From assembly GCA_036426205.1 (NCBI GenBank), contig CM071568.1, positions 305,878,590-305,942,589 of the forward strand: DNA of 64,000 bases. The letters are read 5' to 3'. The translations under genes and the position numbers were made by a program. Position 1 is the stretch's first letter; each line of letters begins with the position of its first letter. The notes under the pieces are model-generated. The model searched no databases. It was not told the DNA's origin and was given only the letters and a program-made list of their open reading frames with translations. Below, in pieces: positions 21,469 to 32,639 of this stretch. The stretch comes from Ascaphus truei (lineage: Eukaryota > Chordata > Amphibia > Anura > Ascaphidae).

Positions 21469-22790
21469 GCACTTTTTGATGAAACCGGCCTGACACCCAA
21501 TCTCACATTGGCCCCTTGTGGTCTAACTGGTCCCTTTCCTTGCGTCACACCTCTTCTAAGGGACTACTGGTAACTGCATAACACCTGTGGCTCCAGGAGA
21601 TCTGAGCCTCCGCTAGCTGGGAGCCTGGGGAAACCCTTAACATTACCTGGTGCAGCGCCTCCACTTACCCAGGATCCCCGTTATGAAAGATAGCCCTGGG
21701 TAAGAAATACAATAACACATGTATCTGATAAAACAATACTAACACTTTACTAAGCACACATATACACCTTACATAACCTAATAACCTTATGCTCTATCCG
21801 CATACCCTCGGCCCAATGTCTGGTGATCCCACCCAGTGTCCTGTGATCCCCCACACCCAATGTCCCGTACTCCTACGGAGGTCGTGGGTGACTGCGCAGT
21901 CACTATATTAAACTAGGGCCCAGTTGGTGCACTTATATACTTCAGAGGTACCTTCCGAGCACTCCGATGCTCGGGTCCGCAACTTTCTTCTAAAAGGGTC
22001 AGACGTCCGTCTGATCCTATCCAGGTACTTCTGCCGGAACCCCAACGAGGGTCCCACCGCTTCACGGGAACACACCAGTCTCTCGGTAACACACCGTCTC
22101 ACGGGAACAGCAACCGCCGCTATCCCTATCTATCCCTAACGTGACAGGAACCCTAACCTAGGGCCTGTCCCTGATGAACCGCAACCTGGGGTGGCTTGGG
22201 GAAAACTCCTAGGGCCTGTGGAATACTAACCTGCCCCCCTTCCCCTAGCTACCCAGTCCTATCTGTAACTCACTAGCTACTCCTAACTGCTAACAGCCTA
22301 ACACCTAACAGCCTGCAGCAGACACATAGCTCTCACTGTCAGCCTGCAGGCTTCACACACACTGCACGCACTGCGCCCAGCCCATGCAGCGACACACACA
22401 CACACACAGCTGCACTCGCACACAGCCACCTGGATCCCGCAGCAAATCCACTGCACACACGCTGTGCCTATTTGACAGTGCGCACAGCACTACCCGCTGT
22501 GGCACTGCCAAACCTGCACCTTTCACTCCTAAGGGTCACCTCCTTATCTAGGGCCGTCCCTCTTCAGTTACCCCCTGCCCTTACCGGGAATTGGGGCCTG
22601 CCTGGGGACCTAAGGAGAACCCTTACCTGGTGCAGGAGCCACGCGCTCCCTACACCCTTCCTACTCCTTCCTTCTCCTCTGCCTGACTGCTTGTTGCAAA
22701 GCCCGGGAAATGTATCTCTTTTCCCGGGCTGAGCTTCCTCCAGCCCTATTGGCCGCAATGCAGCACCTGACCTCTGTCTCCCTATGCCTC

Positions 22791-22810
22791 CTGGGAATTG
22801 TAGTTCCCAG
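22791..22810. promoter_or_regulatory. ZNF143/SBS-type motif (palindromic ACTACAATTCCCAG)
   Basis: CTGGGAATTGTAGTTCCCAG contains ACTACAATTCCCAG on the minus strand, the core of the ZNF143 (Staf) promoter motif. Confidence 0.5.
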
Positions 22811-22850
22811 GGGGCTGCCTAAACACTGGGGCCGCGTGCGCGCTGCTCCC

Positions 22851-23007
22851 GCGCATGCGCGAACGCCTAATGGCCGCCTCAACTCCTCCTTTCCCTGTCC
22901 TGCCCTCGCGCGATCTCTCTGGGGCTGCCTTAGCTTCCTACCCCTATCTGCGCATGCGCGACCTATCTGGGGCCTTCCCTGCACCTGCCTGCTACCGCGC
23001 ATGCGCA
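22851..23007. promoter_or_regulatory. Cluster of three NRF1-type GCGCATGCGC sites
   Basis: GCGCATGCGC occurs at 22851-22860, near 22950-22959 and at 22998-23007 in CpG-rich DNA. NRF1 binds TGCGCATGCGCA palindromes in promoters. Confidence 0.5.
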
Positions 23008-23185
23008 ACCTAACAGCTGATGGCGGCGCCCTGCTTTCGGAGCCGCCCGAACCTCCAGGGATGCCGAGCGCTCCCTTCACTGGCCCCCACCCTCGCGTTC
23101 TCCCGGCGGGTCCCCCGCTGCCTCCGGCGGCACCCGCGACCACCCGGTAAGCGCGGAGGGGGGTCAGGGAGGGAAAATTAACCTC

Positions 23186-23189
23186 AGGG

Positions 23190-23230
<41 letters not shown>
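23186..23230. repeat. (TA)n microsatellite
   Basis: About 22 TA dinucleotides. Confidence 0.9.
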
Positions 23231-23233
<3 letters not shown>

Positions 23234-23289
23234 CAGTATATACACTATATCATTTATGTGTGCGCTGCATATCTTATTGCCTGCATAAA

Positions 23290-23452
23290 ATATTTGGTGT
23301 ATTTTAGTGTTAAAAATGCCTTCAGGAACGGAACCTTTCATTTAAACAGTGTTCCTATGGGAAAACGTGTTTCGCTTTACAACGTTTTGCTATCCAACGC
23401 CATTTTGAGTAACGCATTGTGTCGGATAACCGAGGACTGCCTGTATAAGGGT
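23290..23452. mobile_element. Tc1/mariner (Tigger-like) fragment with TIR-like end
   Basis: Right end reads ATAACCGAGGACTGCCTGTA, whose complement TACAGGCAGTCCTCGGTTAT has the CAGGCAGTCCTCG style of Tigger-group TIRs next to a TA. The body (CGCTTTACAACGTTTTGC, CAACGCCATTTTGAGTAACG) is typical of such palindromic MITEs. Confidence 0.35.
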
Positions 23453-23474
23453 AGGTTTTACTCTTCCCTCACTG

Positions 23475-23690
23475 CATCACCCTGCGGAAAGTCCTGTTGG
23501 CGACCAAAACGTTGGAATTTTGTGCCTTGTCATCAATATATTCTTTATCTGCTTCAACATTGAGTGCTCTTGATTTCATGGAATCAACACGTATCGTTGT
23601 CTTGTATTTTTTTTATGGGACTTGCACCTACCCGTAAATCTCTGTTTATGGAAATACCAACTGACTTTATTTACTATATATATTTGGTTA
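23475..23690 (+). mobile_element. PLE 5' terminal module with hammerhead-like core
   Basis: CCTGCGGAAAGTCCTGTTGG then CGACCAAAACGTTGG (23481-23515) keeps the arrangement core, GTC...GAC helix, AAAAC core, with substitutions in both cores. It is followed by T-rich DNA and TATATATATT, then immediately by PLE coding sequence at 23698, so it may be the 5' module of that element. Confidence 0.45.
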
Positions 23691-23697
23691 CCTTAGA

Positions 23698-24305
23698 TTG
23701 TCACATATAACCCACACCTAGAAGCCCTACGCAAGATCGCCAGGGAACTACAACCCATTCTCCAGTAAGATACAAGACTGCAGCAGGTCTTCCCTGAAAC
23801 ACCCTTATTATCATACAGACAGCCTCATAATCTCAAGAAAATGATGGTGAGGTGTAAAGTATTAAACAGTACAACTGAATGCGGGGCGAGACCATGCCAG
23901 GACGCAAGATGCAAAACTTGCGCAATGCTCCACACAGCGGGCACAATACAAATACCACACAGGAATCTGGAATACAAAATCAAAGTAAGGTTCACCTGTT
24001 CCTCCAGCAATGTTGTGTACCTCATTATGTGCGTGAAATGCCCATGGGGCTGCTACTACATAGGTGAGACAGGACAGGGGCTAAACAAGAGAATGAATCT
24101 GCATCATACGCGGAAAAAGAGACAGTTCTGTCGGCGAACATTTCTCTGACTCTGGCCACAAGATGAACGATCTGAAGGGGGTCATACTCAAAGTTAATCT
24201 TAGAAAACCGAAAGAGAGACGGTTGCATGAATACAAATTTATGCAACTGTTTGGGACACTTAGCGGTGGCCTAAACAGAGACCGAAGTTTTATGAGTCCT
24301 TACTG
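23698..24305 (+). pseudogene. Penelope-like element RT C-terminus and GIY-YIG endonuclease
   Basis: Reads VTYNPHLEALRKIARELQPIL, after a stop QVFPETPLLSYRQPHNLKKMM, then RCKVLNSTTECG, CQDARCKTCAM (CxxC knuckle), and the GIY-YIG core VVYLIMCVKCPWGCYYIGET with LNKRMNLHH. After a frameshift near 24110 it continues FSDSGHKMNDLKG and RRLHEYKFMQLFGTLSGGLN. This is the linker and endonuclease of a PLE distinct from those at 9.1 and 54.7 kb (different core, CPWGCYYIGE). It is 5'-truncated with at least one stop and one frameshift, so not functional. Confidence 0.85.
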
Positions 24306-24653
24306 ACACAAGTGAACTCTCTTCCCATGAGTGCTAAAGGCCATGTCTATACATACTGCACTATAAGTATGAGTAATGCAACACTCTCTTACATTTCCAC
24401 AGCTACCCACACCATTGATATACACTCCCACTCCACACACACCTTTTGTGAAGTACTGCATACACTGTGGGTTCTTCATTCATTTATATTTACATACACA
24501 CACACACTCACACTCACTCTTGCATCACTAACATTCAGGGACCATTTAACACCTCTAGTCATAAATCGCATCTACCCACGGGGGAGGGAGAAGCACAGAT
24601 AACATTCCAAGGGACACTAATTTTAAGTAAAACCCTTGCTTGCTTTATTCATT
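24306..24653 (+). other. PLE 3' UTR with (CA)n
   Basis: Non-coding; contains an ACACACACACTCACACTC microsatellite at about 24494-24515. Confidence 0.5.
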
Positions 24654-24733
24654 GTAACACCGCCGGAAGAAGAGATCAGCGTACAGTATCTCGAAAGCTC
24701 GCAGAAATAAAAGCATTTAGTTAGCCATAGAAC
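24654..24733 (+). ncRNA. Hammerhead-like 80-bp module (copy 2)
   Basis: At 24661-24702: CGGAAGA, then GAGAT, an 11-nt loop, ATCTC, then GAAAGCTCGC. The helix arms GAGAT/ATCTC are perfectly complementary. The core differs from the hammerhead consensus CUGANGA only at U4 (G here), and GAAA is intact. AATAAAAGCATTT follows. It lies 3' of the PLE endonuclease on the same strand, as expected for a PLE terminal ribozyme. Confidence 0.45.
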
Positions 24734-24771
24734 GCCATTTCTATACATGTTTCATTATACATATATACACA

Positions 24772-24777
24772 TTTTAT

Positions 24778-24835
<58 letters not shown>

Positions 24836-24900
24836 GTAATTGACATAGAAGTGTCCATGATGATAATAATAATAATAATACTGTAATAATTAGAATAATC
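24772..24900. repeat. (TA)n and (AAT)n microsatellites
   Basis: A 55-bp (TA)n is followed by ATAATAATAATAATAATACTG. Confidence 0.9.
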
Positions 24901-24944
24901 ACCCTAACCTTCCTACTATTGCATTCAACCTCTTCCTACAATTC

Positions 24945-25322
24945 ATTGTATTTCTCTATATAACTGCTCCTTATAACTCCCATTACTCCATATAACTGCT
25001 CCCTATAACCATTACTGCTCCATATAACTGCTCCTTAAAACCCTTACTGCTCCATACAACTGATTCCTAGAACCCCTCTAGCCCAATACAAACACTGCCA
25101 AGAGTCCTATTGCTCCATAACACCCCTCCCTATAACTTCTATTGTTTCATTGAACCCCTCCCTATAACTTCTATTGCTTCATTGAACCCCTCCCTATAAC
25201 TGGTATTGCTGCATAGAACCCCTCCCTATAAATTATATTGCTGCATAGAACCCCTCCCTATTACTGCTATTGCTGCATATATCCTCTCCTTATAACTCCT
25301 ATTACAACATATAACTGCTCAG
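24945..25322. repeat. Tandem repeat of about 31 bp (CCTATAACT...TGCTGCATAGAACCCCTCC)
   Basis: About eleven diverged units of the type CTATTGCTGCATAGAACCCC plus TCCCTATAACT. It is non-coding. Confidence 0.8.
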
Positions 25323-25329
25323 TTAAATG

Positions 25330-25725
25330 TCACTGCACACTACAAAAGCCTTCAAGGAGACCCTACTTTGGCATTCAAAAAAGAAATTGATTCTATTATT
25401 CAATTGGTTATTGACTATAGGTGGATATCTGGAGACACAGGGACATTCCTTACACAAGAATTCCCCATCATCCCTGTCATTTATATATGACCTAAAATTC
25501 ATACACCCACTGCAGCCCCACCTGGCAGTCCCATTATTCCCGCGGGGGGCTCACTATGTCACCCGGGATCGCAATATGTACATTTCTACCTACAGCCTAT
25601 GGGGACAAAATGAAGTCAAACATTAAAGATACTACAGACTTCATTAACAGTCTTAAGGGGATTGACTCATATATAGAGAATGTGATTTTAGTTACTCTTG
25701 ACATGATGAGCCTATACAGCAACTC
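25330..25725 (+). pseudogene. Penelope-like element reverse transcriptase fragment
   Basis: Across two frames the translation gives KKLILLFNWLLTIGGYLE, then SFIYDLKFIH or, in the next frame, YMTSKIHTPTAAPPGSPIIP, HFYLQPMGTKMKSNIKDT, DFINSLKGID and finally LVTLDMMSLYSN. These match PLE RT blocks: the KIHK..PPGRPIV motif, the FYLQPL...IKDTTDF stretch and motif A (LVTLDV.SLYTN). The fragment is cut off within motif A, where the 26-bp satellite begins. The family is the same class as the other PLEs, but there is no way to link it to one copy. Confidence 0.75.
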
Positions 25726-28700
25726 CTGGGGGCACGCATTTCACTCACCTGCCGCAGCATGCATCTTCATAACTCCCTGCAGCATGCATCTTCACTCACT
25801 CCCTGCACGATGCACTTCACTCAACTCCCTGCAGCACACGCATCTTCACCTACTCTGCAGCACGCACTTCACTCATTCCATCACAAACTTCTAACTCCCT
25901 GCAGCACGCACTTCACTTCATCCATTCAGCAAATCTTCACTCAACTCCCTGTTTGCAGCAGAATACTTCACTCACTCCTGACATGCATCTTCACGCATCG
26001 AGCCACCGCAAGTCCACGCCTAACTCTTCAAAAGCATCTCACGTCAGCCATAGCAGCACGCATCACTCCCCAGCACTCCACCACCGCGCATGCATCTTCA
26101 CCACTCCCTGCAGCACTCATCTTCAACTCACTCCCTGCAGCACCCATCTTCCAACTCCCTCAGCCACGCATCTCATCACTTCGCCTGCAGCATGCCTCTT
26201 CACTCCACTCCCGTGCAGCATTAAAACTTAACTCACCTCCCTGAGAACGACATCTTCACTAACACTCCTGCAATGCACTCTCACACCTTCAGCCTCCGCA
26301 CCAGCTTCACGCACTGCCCTGCAGCACACTCTCTCATGCACTCCCTGAACATGCAACTCTCACTCACTCCCTGCGACAGCATCTTCAACTCACTCTCAAT
26401 CTCAATTCAGCATGACATACTGCAAGCATGCAAAGTAATTCCTCACTCCCTGCAGCATGCACTCTTCACCTCACTCCCGCAGCAAGCATCTTTCACTCAC
26501 TTGCTGCACCGCAATCTTCACACTTACCCCGGCAAGACACACTCCTGTCAATCCCTCCCTGCAGGCACACATCTTCACTCACTCCCTTCATCACGCAGCT
26601 TTCATCACTCCACTTCAGATGCATCTTCCCTACCCCTGCAAGTAAAACTTCACTCACTCCCCTGCACGCACGCATCTTCACAGAACTCTCCCTGCATCTT
26701 TACTCACTGAATTCCCATTCCCGACACCTATCCTGCACTCCCCACGCCTCCCTGCAGCAAACATGATCCTATCGCACTCACTCCTCAGTCACCTGCAGCA
26801 GCCTATTTCACTCACTCCCTGCAGCACACATCGTCAATCTTCTCACTCCCATGGCCAGCATTCGCATCCTTCACTAGCTCCCCTGCAGCTGACACTCTTA
26901 CTACTCCCTGCCAGCACCATCTCTTCAACTCACACCCTGCAGCAACCACTTCACTCACTCCCTGCAAGCATGCAACTAACGTTAATCATACAACCATCTC
27001 CACTCAGTACGCATGTTCACGCATCTCGACATACTTCCTCTGGCAGCATTGCATCAATCCCTCCATCACGCATCTTCACGCACTCCCTGCACGCACGCAT
27101 TTTCACTCACTCACCATGCAGCACACATCTGTCACCTCACTCCATGCAAACACATCTCAATCACTCCCTGCGCGCACGCACATTGCACATCACTCCCTGC
27201 AGCACACTCTTCACTCACTTTCCCTGCAGCAGCATCTTCACTCACCTCAACTGCAGTCACTGCATCTTCACTCACTCCGACAGCATACATCGTCTCACCC
27301 CTGAGAGCAAAAACGGGATATCATATCTCACATGCACCACTCACTGCATCAGTGTACTTCACTCACTCCCTGCAGCACGCACCTTCACTCACACCCGTGC
27401 ATCACTCACTTCACTCACTCCCTGCCAGCATGCACTTTACTCACCTCCCTGCAGCACGCATCTCCACTACACCTCCTCTGTCAGCACGCATCTTCACCTC
27501 ACGTCCCTGAAGCACGCATACTTCACAGACTCATCGTCGCATGCACGCTCGCATCTTCACTCACCCCTGGCAGCATTCAATTCACTCACTCCTTGCGCAC
27601 ACATCTTAACTCACTCACGTGCAGCAACATCGTCACCCCACTCCTGCATAAGATCTCACTCACTACTGCAAGCAGTCAACTCAATCACTCCCCTGCGCAC
27701 GCATTTCTCACTCCTCCCTGCATCACGGCATCGTCACTCACTCCTGCACTCTATGCAACCACTATTCCTCACACGCATCTTCACTCACTCCCTGACGCAC
27801 GAACATCTTACTCACTCCTCACACCCATGCAGCACGCACACTTCACCTCACCCTTCCTGCAGCACGCATCTTCACATCCACTCCCTGAAGCTCACATCAC
27901 ACTTACTCTCTGCAAGCAACACGCATCTTCACTACTCCCTGAAGCACGCAATCATATCACTCTCCTCCCTGCAGCAACCGCTGCACCACTCCCCACCCCC
28001 TAGCATCACGCATCTTCACTCACTCCCTGCTAGCATGCAACTTTACTCAATCCCTGCAGCACGCATCTTCACTCACTCTCTGCAGCACGCATCTTCACTC
28101 ACTCCCTGAAGCACGCATCTTCACTCACTCCCTGCAGCTCGCATCTTCACTCACTCCCTGCAGCATTCAACTTCACTCACTCCCTGCAGCACACATCTTA
28201 ACTCACTCCGTGCAGCACACATCTTCACCCACTCCCTGCAGCATGCATCTTCACTCACTCCCTGCAGCATGCAACTTCAATCACTCCCTGCAGCACGCAT
28301 CTTCACTCCCTCCCTGCATCACGCATCTTCACTCACTCCCTGCAGCATGCAACTTCACTCACTTCCTGCAGCACGCATCTTCACTCACTCCCTGAAGAAA
28401 CAAGACACTCACTCTCTGCAGCACGCATCTTTCACTCACTCCCTGAAGCACGCATCTCCACGTCGCACCTCGCACCTGCACTATTCCCTTGCAGCAAGGC
28501 AACATCACTCCCTCCCTCGAACAGCACCGCATTTCCACTCCACTCCCTGCAAGCAGGCAACTATCACTCATTCTCCACCCGTCACGCACACATCTTCACC
28601 CCACTCCCTGCATAGCATCTTCACTTACTCCCTGCAGATGCAACTCAATCACTCCTTGCAGCACGCATCTTCACTCACTGCCTGCAATCATGCATCTTCA

Positions 28701-30290
28701 CTGACTCCCTGCAGAGCAACGTCACTCACTCCCTGCAGAGCATCTTCACTACATCCCTGCAGCACGATCTTCCACTCACCTCTGCAGCAGCACTCACTCA
28801 CTCACACCTGCAGCACGCATTTCACTCCACTCCTGCAGCACCACTCTTCACTCACCCATGCAGCACACATCTTCAATCACTCCCTGCACACGCACTCTCA
28901 TCACTCACCCTGCAGCAGGCATCTTCATCACTCCCTCTGCAGCAGCATTCTTCACTAACTCCCTGCAGCGGCATCTTCACTCACTCACTGCAGCACACAC
29001 TTCCGCACGTCCTCCCTGCAGCACGCATCTTCACTCACTCCTGCAGCACACATCTTCACTCACTCCTGAGCACGCATCATCTCACTCATCCCTGCAGCAT
29101 GCATATTCACTCACTCAATGCCATCAACACATCTACACCCACTCCCGGCAGCACGCATCTTCACTCACTCCCTGCAGCACGCATCTTCACTCAGCTCCCA
29201 TAGACGCATTCATCTCCATCGCTGCAGCCGGCATCTTCACACCACTCCCTGCAGCACGCACCTTCACTAACTCCCGCAAACATGCATCTTCACTCACTCC
29301 CTGCAGCATGCATCTTCACATCACTCACAGCAGCGCAAACATCTTCACTCACACTCCGACAGCAATGCATCTTCACTCACTCCCTGCGCATGCAACTTAC
29401 ACTATCTCCCTGCATCATACACCTATTCACTCACTACTCCCTGCTGCAACAACTCTTCACTCACACCCTGCTACACGCATCTTCACGCACTCCCCTGCAG
29501 CACGCAACTTCACCACTCCCTGCAGCACGCATCTTCACTACACTCTGCTGCACGCATCTCACTCACTGCATGAAGCATAGGCCTCACTCCCTGCAGCTCG
29601 CATCTTCACTCACTCCCTGCAGCAGGCAACTGCACTCACTTTCACTGCAGACTGCTTCTTCCTCACCTGCAGCACGCATCATCATCCCTCCCTGCAGCAT
29701 TAAACTTCACTCACTCCCTGCAGCACACATCTTAACATCACTACCCTGCAGCACGCATCTTCACTCACCCCTGCACGCATGCACTTTCAATCACCCCTGC
29801 AGCACGCATCTTCACTACAACTCCTGCAGCATGCAACTTCACTCACTCCCTGACAGCATGCATTTTCACTCACTTCTTGCAGCACGCATCTTCACTCACT
29901 CCCTGCAGCTCGCATCTTCACCTACTCCCTGCATAAGCATCTTCACTTACTCCCTGCAGCATGCAACTTCAATCACTCCCTGCATCACGCATCTTCACTC
30001 ACTCCCTGCATCACGCATCTTCACTCACTCCCTGCATCACGCATCTTCACTCACTCCCTGCAGCATGCAACTTCACTCACTTCCTGCAGCACGCATCTTC
30101 ACTCACTCCCTGCAGCACGTATCTTCACTCACTCCCTGCAGCACATATCATCATTCACTCCATGTAGTACATAGTATCACTCACTCCCTGCATCACACAT
30201 CATCACTGACTCCCTGAAGCACACAGCATCACTCCCTGCAGATTACAGTATTACTCACTCAATTCAGCATACAGCTTCCTTCACTCCCTT
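25726..30290. repeat. 26-bp satellite array (about 175 units)
   Basis: The unit is GCAGCACGCATCTTCACTCA plus CTCCCT (26 bp), repeated for 4.56 kb. Units at 28020-28400 and 29880-30170 are nearly uniform. Units elsewhere differ by many single-base insertions and deletions. Because 26 is not a multiple of three, all frames are equivalent and stay open. The 448-, 311-, 240- and 229-codon ORFs are artefacts. The array starts inside a PLE RT relic and ends where units degrade (30170-30290). Confidence 0.93.
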
Positions 30291-30617
30291 CAGCACATAC
30301 ACTGGCGGCCGACCTGAGTCTAAGGGCCTCATGCAGTAAGCCCCGATAAAATCACTTCGCCAAGTGTTGCCGATAAGCCTTTTTTTGGCGATTTTCCCTT
30401 GCAGTATTCAGTAAGGGCCGAATCCATGCCGATCCCTGACGAATCACAGCGAAAGCAAAACTGCTGATGAGCCTGTGCCGATACATCCTGGCTCCCGATA
30501 AGCCTTCCGATAGGCCTTTTCTGCCGATAGGTGTTTGCAGCAGAGAGAGACCAACCGCTCTCTCTGCGCAAACATCGGCAAAAAATAAAGTATTTATAAA
30601 AAACTTTTACTGATAGT

Positions 30618-30872
30618 GTACATGTGCAGGGGGTCTCTGGAGCTGAACCGCATTGGTTTCAGGTGAGGGGACCCCCTGCTTCCCGAGATACAGGCCCCTT
30701 TATGAGGTGCCGGTATCCCTCTGCATTTAAAGGTCCCGATAACGTGACCGTGGAATGTAAACAAAGCAGAGGGATACCGGCACCCCATAAAGGGGCCTGT
30801 ATGTCGGGAAGCAGGGGGTCCCCGGACCTAAAACCAAAGTGGTTCAGCTCCGGAGACCCTCTACACATCTAC
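30618..30872. repeat. Long hairpin, arms about 110 nt
   Basis: GCAGGGGGTCTCTGGAGCTG, GACCCCCTGCTTCCCGA, AGGCCCCTTTATG and GCCGGTATCCCTCTGC reappear inverted after a loop of about 40 nt. Confidence 0.8.
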
Positions 30873-30907
30873 ACTATGAATAAAACACCCATATCAATAA
30901 AGACTCG

Positions 30908-31108
30908 TTCCTTACCTTTGCGGCTATGTGCTACGGTAATGAAGCAGCATGAATGTATTTTTAATAATAGTGTACTGTGAGCAGGGGGTTCCCTGAGCCA
31001 GAAATCAATGCGGTTCAGCTCAGGGACCCCCTGCTCCTGCACAATATTATTAAAATACAGAAATGCTGCTTCATTACCATAGCGTATAGCCGCTAAGGCA
31101 ATGAAGGG
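30908..31108. repeat. Long hairpin, arms about 90 nt
   Basis: GCTACGGTAATGAAGCAGCA, AATAATAGTGTACTG and GCAGGGGGTTCCCTGAG are mirrored by CTCAGGGACCCCCTGC, AATATTATT and TGCTGCTTCATTACCATAGC. Confidence 0.8.
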
Positions 31109-31576
31109 TTAAGGCAGAATAGCATGTTTATTGGGGACATTTGACCCCAATAAACATAGCAATAAACAACATACACCCCCTGTGTATTTAAAATACATAA
31201 ACAACAATAAATACATTAAATACATTAAATACATATAGCACTCACCCATTTCCGGCTGCCACGATGAACTCCATCCTCCTCTTCATCCTGCCCATGGCCC
31301 CTCTGCTGCTGCAAAACAGACACAAGAATAAAAACATCCAAAGTAATGTCCCATAACCCCTTAATCACCATAGCGGTCATTAAAGGGTTAACCCACCCTC
31401 ACCCACAACTCGGGACGCCTACATACCCTCCCCCACTAACCCCGCACCCCATGAGGCCTAACCACCCTCACCCAGTACCCACAGGGGAGGCCTACCCACA
31501 TACCGTACAAAGACAATACATTGCAATTACATTCAGATATCAATTAACCCCTTAAACACCTTATTGGATAATTACC

Positions 31577-31681
31577 GTAACTCTGATTGGCTCAAGTACC
31601 ATGTGACAGGCTTTCAAGAACGTCACATCCGTTCTCCCCAAAGCCTCTGTCACATGGTCTACTTGAGCCAATCAGAGTTGG
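31577..31681. repeat. Hairpin of CCAAT-containing arms
   Basis: AACTCTGATTGGCTCAAGTA and CCATGTGACAGGCTTT pair with AAGCCTCTGTCACATGG and TACTTGAGCCAATCAGAGTT. A second small palindrome (AAAGGCAATTGAAGCACAGC) follows at 31752-31808. Confidence 0.8.
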
Positions 31682-32394
31682 GGTGGAGTTCCCACGCTCT
31701 GATTGGCTACCGTACCATGTGAGGCCGGCCATCTTTCAGTTCATGACGTCATCTTAAAGGCAATTGAAGCACAGCCAATTCTGATTGGCTGTGCTTTCAT
31801 TGCCTTTAAATGACGAGCATTGTTTCACATAGTATATATGATGCAAAGATTATTTGTATCATGTACACATTGTCAAATTGAGTGTTTGTATTTTGATTTA
31901 TTAGATATTGATTGAGCTTGGTGATGTTTGATATTGGGAGAGATTTGTATTGGGCCATGTACAGTATTTATTTGTATATTGGTTAATCATGCATATACAG
32001 TATATATATATATATACAAGGGTGAGTACAACATGTATTTAATGTATTTATTGTATTAATGTATATTTAATGGGCAAATGCATTATTATCCATATGTGGA
32101 TAATAGTAATTTTGCACATTAATGTACTGTATGTGTTAGGGGACGGGGGTATTTTTTTACAGTATTGTTTAATTTTTGGGGGCACAGCATTGGTACCGCA
32201 GGCCCGTGGGGACCCCCGGATACCCCCGGACGGCCACAGGCACCCCCGGACTCCCCCGCGGGGACCCCCGGACACCCCCGCGGGCCTGTTGTATGGATAG
32301 TGTGCCAGCAAAAAGGTAAACAAAGACATTTTTTCTAAGTCCAGCTTCTTTTGCGCCTGCCTTTTGCTGGCGCGTTTGTTTGGTGCGTTTTTTA

Positions 32395-32617
32395 AGGCCG
32401 ATTCACTTAGCGCTGCTTAGTGAATCGGTTAGTACTGGCAAAAATCAGCGCAATAGGCTGATCGTGCGCATTTTGCGCCGAGGGCAAAAAAAATACCTTT
32501 TAAGACCGATAAAGCGCAATAATCGCTGTTTAGTGGATCGCAATGCAGCTTTATCGGGCTTAAAGGGTACTTTGTGCTCTTAAAGCCACTTAACGGAGCT
32601 TAGTGAATCGGCCCCAA
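32395..32617. mobile_element. Short MITE with GGCCGATTCACTWAGC TIRs
   Basis: GGCCGATTCACTTAGC at the left and GCTTAGTGAATCGGCC at the right are inverted with one mismatch. The left TIR is itself followed by an inverted copy (GCTTAGTGAATCGG at 32415-32428). About 223 bp, no ORF. Confidence 0.6.
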
Positions 32618-32639
32618 TGTATTTCCCTCCCGGTTAGTC

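Larger units (their letters stand above)
21470..23160 (-). mobile_element. LTR-type element or CpG-rich promoter region (family B), minus orientation
   Basis: On the minus strand, 21720-21470 reads GGGGATCCTGGGTAAGTGG, GGCGCTGCACC, GGAGCCACAGGTGTTA, then GTTAGACCACAAGGGGCCAA. The first three blocks recur at 59.85-59.96 kb and the last at 49.73-49.76 kb. The 22560-23160 part is CpG-rich, with three GCGCATGCGC sites and CTGGGAATTGTAGTTCCCAG, which recalls a promoter or LTR U3. The 226-codon minus ORF is Gly/Arg-rich without a known domain. I favour an LTR retroelement leader over a host gene. Confidence 0.45.
30322..32617. mobile_element. Foldback/MITE composite with nested long hairpins
   Basis: Left end GGGCCTCATGCAGTAAGC and the complement of the right end GGGGCCGATTCACTAAGC are related inverted termini. 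Inside are several strong inverted repeats: 30618-30872 (arms about 110 nt), 30908-31108 (arms about 90 nt), 31577-31681 (arms about 45 nt) and 31752-31808. No transposase ORF is present, so it is non-autonomous. The right edge of the window holds a relative at 63.6 kb. Termini and superfamily are uncertain. It may be two or more elements side by side. Confidence 0.5.

Noticed and set aside
22661..23341. 226-codon Gly/Arg-rich minus ORF
   Set aside because: It spans CpG-rich LTR-like DNA and a (TA)n. No domain and no splice structure.
25759..30217. Long ORFs (up to 448 codons) in the 26-bp satellite
   Set aside because: All are translations of one tandem unit in three frames. No start context or non-repeat sequence.
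25726..30290. CRISPR-like array
   Set aside because: Units are head-to-tail without unique spacers, and the setting is a vertebrate genome.
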